Assembly: GCA_029216955.1 (NCBI GenBank)
Contig: JANAVB010029819.1
Location: 31,236,586-31,300,585, forward strand
Source: Iris pallida
Taxonomy: Eukaryota; Streptophyta; Magnoliopsida; Asparagales; Iridaceae
Direction of reading: 5' to 3'
Length of the DNA: 64,000 nt
Below, piece after piece: positions 27,336-38,106 of this stretch. The translations under genes were made by a program, and so were the position numbers. The first letter of the stretch is position 1. Each line of letters starts with the position of its first letter. Under the pieces are notes generated by a model. The model saw nothing but the letters and a program-made list of their open reading frames with translations. It was not told where the DNA came from and did no database searches.

Positions 27336-30300
27336 TGTAAACCCCCTACATTTCTACAACGTTTTTTTATAAATTGGTATTTAATTTGTACTTCGTATTT
27401 GTACGTCGCATGCGAATTTGCATTTTTGTATTTGCTCGTCGAGTGCGAATATGTACGAGGTACATATCTTTAGAAAAATATTTTTTATTATATAGAAATA
27501 TATCTTTGAAATAATAGGTGATAAATATTTTTATCTATTTTTTATTGCTAAAAGTTGCACGAAGCATCGTATTGCGAAATTTCCAAAATTTTATTTATTT
27601 ATTATGAAAAGGCTATTTTAGTTAATTGGTAATTTAGAAAGTAAGTTTTATATAATTATTCTAGAATTATGAAAGATACATGAATTTAATTCATATAATT
27701 GTTATGATTTTTGAAATTATTTATTAACAATATTTTGAAAAGTTAATTGAAATCTTGTATGATTTAATATTTAGTTAATTATGATGATTTATATTGAAAA
27801 AGATTTCATTGACAAGCCTTTAATTCAAATAGATTTATCTACCTTTGATTTGAATATAATAAAGTAATTTTTAAAACCGTTTTGAATCAATATAGTATTT
27901 ATCTAATGGAGGATTTAAACAATCCTAATCCTTATCCCAATAGGAGTCTCCACCTCCTATATAAGGCGAGGCTCCATGATTTTTTCCATTAATTCCACAA
28001 CCCCATCATTCGTGCACCGTGTCTGTGCCCTCCCATCGACTATATTTTTGTCCAATACAAATACACATTTTCCGTACCCGATAATCTCGGACACCACCAT
28101 CCTCCGTACCCGACTTCCCTGCCACCAACCTCCGTCACTACCATCATCATATCACCTCATCCAAAACAATCGACTCCCGACTCCTCCAGCCACCTCGCCA
28201 GGACTTCGTACCTCCCCGACATAGACCCTGCCCTGGCCTCGACAAACATCGACTACTGTTTCCTTCCTGGACGACCCCCGCGAAACCACATCGTCTCCAC
28301 CAAAAACACATCCTACCAACACCACACAGCCTACCGTCACCGGCACCATCACCCTTCACCACCGCCACCAAAAACCCCATAACCACCACCGTCAATTGCA
28401 AAAGAAAACCCCTAAGCAAATCAAAACCTCTTAACTGACTCCCATTGTCGTCCTAGTCCGGGGACGACCGCCGCGCTCCTTCTCCTCCTTCAGAGCCGTG
28501 GTTCCACTGCGTCATAACACCCAAACCCGTGCCGAGTTCCCCGTAACCACCTCGGCCATCAGCGGCTCCGGGGGGCATTCCCTCGATCACTCCTCGACGG
28601 GTGTCACCCAGCTTTCGTCGATAAAGCTCCCGCTACACGCACGTCCATCGGTGAACGCCAGCGCGCAACACCGCCCCTGGCCCACTGTGCGGACGACCGG
28701 TACCTCGTCTCGAGCACCGGACCGGTCAGCTCCCGATGCACCGTCGCCAAGCCCCGAGCGACCGAGCGTCGACGGCCGGAAGACCCCTGTACACCTTTCC
28801 CGCTTCTTCTATGCCTACCGCTCCTCTCTCTCCCTCGCTCAACATTCCTTCAACATCCCCCTCTTCCTAGTTCGCATCCCTCTCCTCTCAACCACCCTCT
28901 TCTTCTTTTCTAATTCTTTGAGTCTCCCAAGTCTCTCTCTCTCTATCTTTGGTTATTAATTGGGTTGCCGATGGGAACGCAACAAAGTGCTGCTTTACTT
29001 CTGTTTTATGGTTATTATATTTTTATCATTCTTATAACTTTATTTCTTTTTTTAGTTATTATATTTTTATTATTCTTATTTTCTTACTTCTGTTTGTGGT
29101 TATTATATTTTTATCATTCTTAATTTTATGGTTTGAACATAGTGTAATATAATGTATATTTTCTATTATTAGTGTATAAATTGTTATAATGGTTATTATT
29201 ATTAATATTAATCCTGTTAGCAATATTTAGTTCATGATTAGGAAATCTTATACTCATTACTATTATTAAAATTACTATTTTGAACCTTACACTACTATTT
29301 TCAAACTATATGTGGAGTAGGGGTTAGAGCCATCTATGCGATTTCAAAATTTGGGTTTTAGCCTAAAAACAATTTTTCTTTAGTTTTTATTTTTTTCAAA
29401 TATATTTTGACTACTAAAACATAATTTTTCAAATTAGAATACATAAAATATTTTCAAGTATTACCATAAAATTATTTTTACTAATAAAAAGATATTTACA
29501 TTTATTTTCACAAAAGTTTCCTCGATTACCCCCAATCATGACCAAATTGTTCATTCCTATCACCACGCTAATTCGGACACCTTCACCTCGACCACGGCTA
29601 TTGGGCAAAACTGGACTTGTCAAATCATCGCACCATACGAGACGGCACATCAGGCAAGATACCTTGCTATTAGCTGTTTATTTTACTTTAGCTCATATTC
29701 ATGCATTTATTCATTATTTATTTTTCTGCAAATAAACTGTGATACATGGCATAATTAGTTAGAATTTTACTGTTCAGTCTATTTCCTGCTATGAACTTTT
29801 TTTTTACACAATGAACTTAGATTTAATGGACCACCTTTGTGTGTTGCATTCATAGGCCTTGACACATTTGTACCACGTTGTTGTGAGTCACACATAGAAC
29901 TCGGACATGCGTGACTGGATGGCCACCAGTACGTATAAGCCGTGCGATAGGATTAACCGTTAATAGTGTTTGCATGATTAGTTTGACTTAGCGGTTAATA
30001 CAGGTTATGTGTTGTGGATACAACACATTAGGCATGGGGCGGGGAGGATAATTCCTTAGCGTACAGGCTACTATGCACTTCCCTTTTGTGATCCGGATGC
30101 TCCGTTGGAGATACGGTGTGAGGATCCATGATGACTGACGGCTACTAACGTTCTGCGGAATGTTGTCCTCTTATTGATTGGGCCTCTGGTGCCCCAAGGG
30201 GGGACCATGCCGATCCCAGTTTAGCCAGGGCCCATGCATTGGAGGGTGTTCTTAAAACTGCATTCACTTAGATTGGTTAGGCACCCTTATCCGTTAGGTA

Positions 30301-31010
30301 TGAGTACTCTTGGTTTGGGTGCTTGTATCTGACCGTGGCTTGGAACAATAACTTATCGCAGATTAGTTCGACACATCTTGTCCTTGTTTGGTTGTAGGTG
30401 TGGCTTACTACTCCGATGAGAAGGTATTGAACCTTGTTGGGGTCCGGATACCATATTTGATTCATGACTTGGAAACATACTTCAGCGTGGGTTAGTGTGC
30501 CATCTCCTATCCTTATTTGGTTGGGGGGATGGTACGCTAATTCAAAGGTGGGTATTGGACCATGTTATGATCCGACTGACTTATTATTGAGCAATATTTA
30601 TTTAGTTTATATGGCATGATATTATGTATCTTGTTACGTCCCTTTGAGGACCTGGTTATCTCTCCAGGTGTGTGCTCTTGTCTTTCGCAGGTGTTCTAGT
30701 CGTGGCCGTGATCATCTCTATTTCTTTGAGGATGATAACACTTTGATCGTCTTCGCTTCGCTCGCCAAACTCTTTCTTTTATTATGAATTCTCTCTCGTT
30801 TAAAATAGTTGGTAGTGGATTTGTCTCCTCCCAACATCTTGTATAAAGACATTTCATAGTTGATTATATGGTATCTTTTATTTCTTTATTTTGTGGATGA
30901 GATTAGTTAGCCTTGGTTTTACTGCATTTACAGCTTATGTATACATACGAGGATTCCAGCTGGCATGTCTACGTTCTTAGTCCTAAGTATTTTGGGACTG
31001 GGGCGTTACA
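27336..31010 (+). repeat. Element C 3' LTR (3675 bp)
   Basis: It starts TGTAAACCCCC and ends GGGCGTTACA, and matches the interrupted 5' LTR throughout. It has a TATA box at 27958-27964 and the hairpin ACCTGGTTATCTCTCCAGGT at 30650-30669. The open frames at 27976-28959 are pyrimidine-rich LTR sequence, not recognised genes. Confidence 0.9.
27958..27964 (+). promoter_or_regulatory. TATA box of element C 3' LTR
   Basis: TATATAA lies in CACCTCCTATATAAGG at the position equivalent to 12978-12984. In a 3' LTR such a promoter would fire into the flanking DNA. Confidence 0.55.
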
Positions 31011-31113
31011 AGGACGTATCCCTCGATCTAACGGTGCAGTAAGAGACAGGCTTTTTGGGGGTCCCGCTGGGTGGCTCCCGATCCACAAACACACACTCTC
31101 TCTCTCACTCTCT

Positions 31114-31255
<142 letters not shown>

Positions 31256-31264
31256 CGCGCTTCC

Positions 31265-31800
31265 CGTCCGGCCCCCGCGGGTCGAGCCCCCCTCCGGCTC
31301 CCTACGGGTCGAGCCCGCCCTTCGCCGTGGGTCCCGGGGGGTGTATGGGTGCCCCCCTCCGCCTGGCCTCGGGTCGAACTCCTCCTCCTCCCCTCCAGTT
31401 CGAGCTCCCCGTCCGGCTCCCCAGCGGTCGAGCCCCCTCCGGCTCCCTGCGGGTCGAGCCCCCCCTTCGCCGTGGTTCCCGGGGGGTGTATGGGCGCCCC
31501 CCCTCCGCCTGGCCTCGGGTCAAACTCCCCCTCCTCCCCTCCAGTTCGAGCTCCCCGTCCAGCTCCCCAGCGGGTCGAGCCCCCCTCCGGCTCCCTGCGG
31601 GTCGAGCCCCCCCCTTCGCCGTGGTTCCCGGGGGGTGTATGGGCGCCCCCCCTCCGCCTGGCCTCGGGTCAAACTCCCCCTCCTCCCCTCCAGTTCGCGC
31701 TCCCCATCCGGCTCCCCAGCGGGTCGAGCCCCCCTCCGGCTCCCTGCGGGTCGAGCCCCCCTGCGGGTCGAGCCCCACTCCGGCTCCCGGGGTCGAGCCA
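31265..31800 (+). repeat. GC-rich minisatellite, about 147-bp unit
   Basis: The word GTGTATGGG followed by CCTCCGCCTGGCCTCGGGTC recurs at about 31341, 31486 and 31635, giving periods of 145 and 149 bases. Smaller units of GGGTCGAGCCCCCCTCCGG are repeated inside and after it. Several frames stay open because the repeat lacks stops. Confidence 0.9.
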
Positions 31801-32474
31801 CCGTTGTGGCTCCCCAGCCCCCTCCCTCTTCGGGCTCCTCCTCCCTGGGGTCGAGCTGCCCTCCGTTGGAGCTCCCACCCTCTCCTTCGTCTGCCTCCCT
31901 CCCCCCGGAGGTTCCCCCCCTGGACGATCCCTGCTCCTCCTCTCCGCCTCCCGGAGATTCGTCGGCGCTGGCCCGCCTCCTGCCGGTGCTCCCGCCTTCG
32001 GAAACCGTACTAGGGGGGGCCCGAGGTGCCCCGAGACCCGCGCCTCTCCCTCCTCGGGACGAGCGCCCTCCCTTGGTCCTCGTGCCTGCTTTGGGACGTC
32101 TATCCGTTGGTGCGGGCCGGGCTGTTTTCCCTTTTTCAAATTCAAATTTTGATTTATTTGATTTCAAAAATTGAATTCCCAAAAAAAAAAAAAATTGTTC
32201 CAACCTTCTCAGGCTGTGAGCCCCCCCCCCCCCCAACACACACCTGGTTTCGATACGTTTTGTAGCGTTTTGAGATTTCGGATTTCGGGAGTCCCGAAAT
32301 CTCGTAATTTCGAACGTCACCTTTATCTTTTTTCTACCGTGCTCAGCAGAGTCCTTTTGTCTGTTAGACTCTGCTACAGTCTGTACCGCTCTTAGTGAGC
32401 CCATTTTCTTATTCAATAAAATGTCTGTTTCTTAAAAATATATATATATATATATATATATCGACTCTCTTCTC

Positions 32475-33254
32475 ATGAAAATTGCTAAATGGTCTCCGGA
32501 TTTCAACCCTAATGAAGACTCGGGGGTTGTCGCGGCCTGGGTAACCCTACCTAATCCGTCGCAGATATGTTTTATGCCAGCTGCGATGAAGAGGATAGCC
32601 AACTCTTTCGGAACTTTCATGGCGATGGCGAAGGAAACTCGCAACTTGTCCAACGCTAATTATGCCAAAATTTGCTTGGAGCTGGACTTATCGAAGGAGC
32701 TCCCCAACTCTATCCAAATCTCCCTTGGCAGCAAAATATACACTCAGCAAATTATCTATGATAACAACATCTTCTTCTACAAGAACTACCACATAAGAGG
32801 CCACTCTACCGAGCATTATTTCAGAGCTCATAATGAACTAAAGAAGATAGCAAAAGACATGAAAGTGACTCACAAGGTTGACTTGAGGAGCCAAAACCCT
32901 AAGCCACCGCTCCTCTTATTACCCAACATCCATACCCGATTGGAAGTCATTGTTGGACTCTCTCGTGGTGTAGGTCAACCCAAGAAAAGCACTCGCCAGG
33001 GAAGCGACACAGCTCATACAAAAACCATAAGAGTTACCTTGACTAACAAATTCAACATTCTTGCCTCAGATCCTTCGGACGACAATCAGGTGGTTTACCC
33101 CACCGACGACCACCAGGAGGCACACACCACCGGCGTAGCCTTCAGCACCGGCAGAGATAATGGTCGAGAGGCGGCCACCCGCTCGGAGGCGGAGGATGGC
33201 ACTCAAACGGAAACCCCCAACTATCGGAGATCAACCCCCAGACACGTTACTTAA
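32475..33254 (+). CDS. LINE ORF1-like protein with Cys-to-Tyr zinc knuckle (259 aa)
   Basis: This is an open frame of 259 codons. Residues 1-85 match the second half of a DUF4283-type LINE ORF1 domain (KIAKW, then WVTLPN, then KRIANSFG, KETRNLS, NYAKICLELDL), with the same blocks in the minus-strand LINE ORF1 at 39091-39320. In that relative a CCHC knuckle follows. Here the same place (32778-32818) reads Y-X2-Y-X4-H-X4-Y: all three cysteines are tyrosine, while the following FRAHNELKK block is kept. The rest is hydrophilic and unrecognised. ORF1 proteins bind LINE RNA; this one should lack zinc binding. The ATG follows a (TA)n tract, so the start is probably accidental. Expression is unproven. 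Confidence 0.6.
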   Translation: MKIAKWSPDFNPNEDSGVVAAWVTLPNPSQICFMPAAMKRIANSFGTFMAMAKETRNLSNANYAKICLELDLSKELPNSIQISLGSKIYTQQIIYDNNIFFYKNYHIRGHSTEHYFRAHNELKKIAKDMKVTHKVDLRSQNPKPPLLLLPNIHTRLEVIVGLSRGVGQPKKSTRQGSDTAHTKTIRVTLTNKFNILASDPSDDNQVVYPTDDHQEAHTTGVAFSTGRDNGREAATRSEAEDGTQTETPNYRRSTPRHVT

Positions 33255-33483
33255 CACACCAGGGGATTTCAACCACCCAACTGAGGACAGCTCCTGTAAA
33301 TCTGACAGTGAATCATCTTACCTGGACAGCTCTCCGGCTTCCACTGAGTCAGAACAACCTAATTGCGAAAAAACTCACCAACCTAATACAACTACCGCCC
33401 CGGGAATCTCTTAGCGAAGCTACAATTCTCGACATGCCTAAAAATGGGCTACAGTATGATTTAGGGATTCAGTCACTTGGATA
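33255..33483 (+). other. LINE remnant, between open frames
   Basis: This linker follows the ORF1-like frame. Its coding sense continues in another frame (33160-33414, Ser/Glu/Pro-rich). No domain is recognised. Confidence 0.4.
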
Positions 33484-33816
33484 GTGGGACCCAGATTTAC
33501 ACCATTTTTGAAGGAGTATTTGGCTTGGATTGCTGAACAACGCTCTCAGGAGGATGCCAACAAGGAGTTGGCTCACATGACACTGCTAGAGCAACAACCT
33601 AATTTTGAACGAACTTGTTTGGAAAGAATGAAGGAAGTCCAGTTGGATTACTCGTACGAGAAAGCTAGGATAAAGGAGCATATTGCTCGGATTGCAGAGT
33701 TTCGCTCTTAGGAGGCGACCGACAATGAGTTAACCTACCTGATACTTATGGCACGTCAATCCAATTTTAACTAATTTTTTAAGACAAGAATGAAGGAAGT
33801 GTAGGAGGTAATCACC
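33484..33816 (+). pseudogene. LINE remnant coding block with 54-codon tandem duplication
   Basis: The open frame at 33484-33711 reads on through stops to about 33816. Two copies of a charged, helix-prone unit follow one another with a 162-base period: one begins near 33529 (IAEQRSQED...ERMKEV), the next near 33691 (IAEFRS-stop-EATDN...TRMKEV). The second copy has two stops. The family role of this segment is unknown; the charged repeat could be a coiled coil. Confidence 0.5.
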
Positions 33817-34129
33817 TTCGAACAAAATATAGTGGGCTCTACTCACACTAACCCCTGGCTTCCCAATATCTCCAAGGCTGTTAAGGAACTGGTGGTTGCA
33901 GGACCTCGATCATTAAGTCACAATAAAAGGCGTTTAGCCAAAAATGCCCTCTAACAATTTCAAAAACGACCTCTTTTAGCTTCCCCAGGCCCAGGTTGCC
34001 GGCTGGGGTTCATTGTATTGTATTCCTCTTAGGGTTACTCCTTTTCTCTCGTAGGAGCCCGGGCCATCTCCTAGCTCTACCCGCCCCCCCTCTTCCCATT
34101 ATTAATGAAGGCTGCAACCATTTCCTAAA

Positions 34130-34137
<8 letters not shown>
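33817..34137 (+). other. 3' end of plus-strand LINE remnant
   Basis: The coding sense fades by about 33955. Pyrimidine-rich sequence follows, with a Gly/Pro/Ala-coding GC patch, TTAATGAAGGC and a terminal A run. This looks like a LINE 3' untranslated region. Confidence 0.45.

Positions 34138-34190
<53 letters not shown>
34134..34190. repeat. TA microsatellite
   Basis: About 57 bases of (TA)n with one TTA interruption lie between the LINE A run and the MITE. Confidence 0.9.
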
Positions 34191-34194
<4 letters not shown>

Positions 34195-34403
34195 GAGGGA
34201 TCAGCATCCCCTTACTTTTTTTGCATCCCCAAACATCCCCATGTTAACAATCATTGGATCTAGTTTAAGTCATGTAATCTTAACCGTTAATTTATACCAT
34301 TCAAATCAATGGTTAAGATTAAATGACTTAATCAACATCCATCGGTTGTTAACATGGAAATTTTCGGAGATGCAAAAGGTGAGGGGATGTGGATCCTTCC
34401 TTT
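34191..34403. mobile_element. Palindromic MITE (213 bp)
   Basis: The left end AAAGGAGGGATC and the right end GGATCCTTCCTTT are inverted repeats. Inverted similarity continues inward (GCATCCCC against its partner, ATGTTAACAA against TTGTTAACAT) to the middle, where TAATCTTAACCGTTAA faces TGGTTAAGATTA. The whole element can fold into one hairpin with a few mismatches. It has no coding capacity and lies within (TA)n, so a TA target duplication fits but cannot be proved. The superfamily is uncertain. Confidence 0.85.
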
Positions 34404-34428
34404 ATATATATATATATATATATATATT
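34404..34428. repeat. TA microsatellite at LINE tail
   Basis: A short (TA)n tract separates the MITE from the 3' end of the minus-strand LINE. It may be the simple-repeat tail of that LINE. Confidence 0.85.
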
Positions 34429-34859
34429 TTATCGAAAAGAAAACTTTATTGAAGTAACAGGCGCAAAATGCCGAAGCCTTTACAAGTAACCGCGCCGGGC
34501 GCTGAACAAAAACCAAACTAAAGCAAAGGAAGGGGCCCGCCCGGAGGGGATGAGACCAAGGCTAGAGGAAAGCCTGCCAAAAGTGCTCCGAGGAGTGGGA
34601 GCAACGGTTCCGAGATTTAATGATTTGCCGAAGGATTTCTTTGACCAGCAGAAGAGGGGTGAATTGGTGCCCTTCATACCTGTGTTTGTTCCTATTCTTC
34701 CAGAGAACCCATATGCCGACGGCCGCAACGATCTGGTGACCATGGGTATCTCCCCAATGCGTCAGGAGATCGTTGAGGCCCCCGGGGATGGATCTCCTCT
34801 GACAACAGCTGTAGATATCTCGCTAAACCATGCTAGCGAGCTCGCTGGAGACTAGGATG
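34429..34859 (-). other. LINE C-terminal remnant and 3' UTR
   Basis: The minus strand holds the last readable ORF2 residues (a Trp/Arg-rich segment WVLWKNRNKHRYEG, about 34670-34740), then an untranslated end with AATAAAG shortly before (TA)n. Confidence 0.6.
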
Positions 34860-37800
34860 TGCTCCGCTATTTCCGGGTAATAGGAGGTACAGCAGTGACA
34901 CTTGGATGCTAGGTTAAAGCCGATTGTAGATAGAGAGTCATCGGCCGGGAGCTTCCTGCGCTGTGCTCGCCAGATGAGGAAGGACTATTTGAGGGGGATG
35001 CAGGATTGCCAGAATGGTGCGATCAGGGGGTCAGGGGAGCCTCTCCTGCCCACCTCACGTCTGGCGGAAGCCATGGTGAACGTACCCCCGCTAGTAGGGG
35101 TCCACATCAGTTGGTCGGTAGAGTCGATAATCCGAATGTCCATAGTTCCGATCCTGGATGCCGCCTCTGGTCCTAGCCAGTCTATAATGTGGTATCGGCG
35201 CCATCCGTCATTCGGGTCCCAGAAGTCCCTAATCTGGCAGTTCCGGGGGGCGTTAGGTGAGAGGTGGAATAATCCTGCACCTATCCACCGTTCGAAATAT
35301 GGAGAGGATTCCCTATTTCCTAGATGCAATCGGATGTAGGGTTCTGCGAGCTGATGGCCGTGGAGAATGTGGCGCCACGACGCGGAGGATCGGCTATTAG
35401 CGGTGACTGTGACGGGGTGAGAATGGAGGAAATATCTAGCTTTCATGAACCTCGATCAGAGGGAGCAGTTCGTTCTGAGCTTCCACTACAGTTTCATAGA
35501 GAAGGCGTCTATGATGTGCGTCAATTTTAAAAAGTCGAGGCCCCCCTCGTTAGTAGGTTTGGCCATAGAATCCCAGGTGGCCCAGTGGTGCATGTCCCGG
35601 CCATTGGAGTAGCCCCAGAAGAAGATGGCGAAGAGGGCCTCCAAGGAGGAGAGGACCTTCAATGGTGGGGAGGAGATCGCCAGAGTGTACATAGGGATAG
35701 AGAATAGCACGTGCTTGATGAGAATTATTTCTCTGCCGGGAGATAAGGTCACATTGTGCCAACCTTCGATCTTCTTTGTGACCTTGCGAACCAATCCGTC
35801 AAAAATCCCCGAATTGGACCTGCCATAAACCAGAGGACATCCCAGGTAGTTGAACGGTGGAAAAGCAGTGGAGAAGGAGGTGAGGTTGGCGAGGGCTGTC
35901 GAATGACCTCTATTGATATTGTGGTGGGTGTATATGACGCTTTTGTCCCGATTGATCCGTTGTCCGGAGCATCTGGTGTATTTCTCTAGGGTGTTGCAGA
36001 CCACTTTAACGGCTCCGATGTCTCCGGAGGAGAAAATGAGAACATCGTTGGCATAAGCCAGATGGGTAATAATAGGGCAACCTATTGTGGTATGGAAATG
36101 ATGGAAGTTGGGGGTGTTGACCATGTAGTTGAGGTTCCTGCCGAGGGCCTCGGCAGCGATGATAAAGATGGTGGAGGATAGGGGGTCTCCTTGTCTCACT
36201 CCTCGACTGGCCTTGAAGAAGCTGTCCATTTGACCGTTGATGACGGTGGAAAACCAAGAGTTGCTAATGGCTCTATAATGATGTCCGTCCAAGTTTTCAA
36301 AAATCCGAAGGCTCTGATAACCAAGATCATGAATTGCCAGTCGAGACGATCGTAGGCTTTCTCCATGTCAAGCTTTATGGCTATGTTCCCTCCCCTCGTC
36401 AAAAATTCCAAACAGGTGACTATCTCCTGGGCAAGAAGGATGTTGTCGGTGATGTTCCGCCCTTGCACGAAGCCACTTTGTTCTTTGGAGATAATTCTGG
36501 GAAGGATGGATGACATTCTGGAGGCGATGATCTTGGAGACAATTTTGTTGGCGAAGTTGCATAGGCTGATTGGGCGAAAGTCTTTGAATGTCTCCGGGTT
36601 ATTGTCTTTGGGGATGAGGATAAGGTTAGCCCGAGACATAGATTTGGGGAGGTGGGCGCCTTGAAAGTAAGTCGTGACGACATCGGTCACGTCGGTGTGG
36701 AGGATGTTCCAGCACGAGCGGAAAAAAGTTCTTGTGAGCACGTCAGGTCCGGGGGCGCTGTGCTCGTCGAGGGCCCACACCGCTGACTTAACTTCATCCG
36801 TGGATGGGAGGGTTAACAGAAGGGCATTGTCTTGCTCGTTGATGAGGGTCAAGATCTTATCCAGAAGGCTGTCGTCCTTAACTACTTTGTATTTGGAGAA
36901 GAGTTTGGAGTAGAAGGCAGCGGCGACAGTCTGGATGCTCCTTTGATCTTTGAGGAGGTTGTCGAACTCGTCGGTGACTTGGTGAATGGACAAAAGTTGT
37001 CTGCGGCCCTTAACACAGGAGTAAAAAAACACAGAATTTCTGTTCCCCTCAGTGTCACAGGTGAGCCTGGCTTTTTGTTTCCAAAATTTTGTCTCAACTT
37101 TAATGCAGGATTTGAGGATAGCTCTGGAGAGGTTGAGCGAGGCGCGAGCGCCAGCAGAGCCGTCGTTGGCGAACCGAATCTCGGCACGAGTAACGTCATC
37201 TTCAACAGCTTTGGTTTCTTGGAAAATGTTGTCGAACGCCCTCCTTCTCCCGGACGAAAGAGCAATCCTTGTGGCCTTAATCTTCATAGCCAATATGACC
37301 ATGGGGTCCGGGTTGTTCGTCGAGCTCCAGGCTTTAGCAATAATGTTCAGGAATTGAGGATGATGTCTCCAGAAGTCAAAGAATATGGAAGTTTTTTTGG
37401 TAGAGATAGGGTTGTTGCTGGTCTCAACGACGAAGGGAGAGTGATCGAATTCTGTAGAGTTATGATGGGAGAGGATGGATCTGAGGTTCATGTCAGACCA
37501 TTTGCTGTCGACGAGGGCACGATCAAGACGAGAATATTGGTGCTAAATACCCTTCTGCATGTTGTACCAAGTGAAAGAGTTGTCGGAGAAGGGTAGAGAG
37601 ATCAAGTTGGCCTGGAATATGAAGGAGTTGAAGTCATTCATGGCCGGATTGTGGGGGGGATGGCCGCCCGATTTCTTCTCAGGACACATGATGATGTTGA
37701 AGTCGCCAATGCATAGCTAGGGGAGGTTGATGAGAGAGCTTCTGGTATCTAAAATAGTGGACCAGAGCTGCCTGCTCTTAATATAGTCGCAGCTGCCATG

Positions 37801-38106
37801 AACCGTGAAAATTAGCGATCGGTGGGGGAGAGAAGGTTGTTCCATCCAGCATGTGAGATTCTGCTCGTCGTTGAGAATGGTGTCGAAGAGGCAGTCGTCA
37901 GAGAGGAGGATTCATATGTCGTGGTAACCAGCATTGGCATTCGGGAAGCCGAGCTGGAGTTGGATGGATTTTAGTTTCCTGGAAAGGGTTTTGGGTTCGA
38001 CGATGACTAAAATGTCGATACGGTGAGATTTGGTGAGAGTTTTCAATCTTCGCATCGTGGGTTTATTGGCCATCCCCCTGGTGTTCCATGCAAGGATGTT
38101 AACCAT
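34860..38106 (-). pseudogene. LINE ORF2: endonuclease and reverse transcriptase, broken
   Basis: ORF2 nicks the target and copies LINE RNA there. It starts at ATG 38106 with the endonuclease opening (MVNILAWNTRGM). The GDFN motif is at 37696-37707. The late SDH motif reads FDH. An internal stop and a shift (about 37640) break this domain. The reverse transcriptase spans 37491-35486, with RPISLCN, EQSGFVQGRNITDN and GVRQGDPLSS. A frameshift lies between 36292 and 36196. The active-site motif reads YAND (36044-36055), with Asn for a catalytic Asp. A zf-RVT-like region with RKLPADD follows at about 35446-34860. There is no RNase H domain. Confidence 0.9.

Larger units (their letters stand above)
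32462..34137 (+). mobile_element. LINE remnant, plus strand
   Basis: A DUF4283-type LINE ORF1 (32475-33254) is followed by frames that break up, a duplicated coding block, and a 3' end with TTAATGAAGGC and AAAAAAA (about 34105-34137) running into (TA)n. No endonuclease or reverse transcriptase is present, so this is an internally deleted copy or an ORF1-only piece. It starts inside ORF1 directly after a (TA)n tract, without the N-terminal part found in the minus-strand LINE. Confidence 0.6.

Noticed and set aside
36365..37596. Plus-strand frames opposite the LINE reverse transcriptase (up to 254 codons)
   Set aside because: They are antisense shadows of the ORF2 coding strand.
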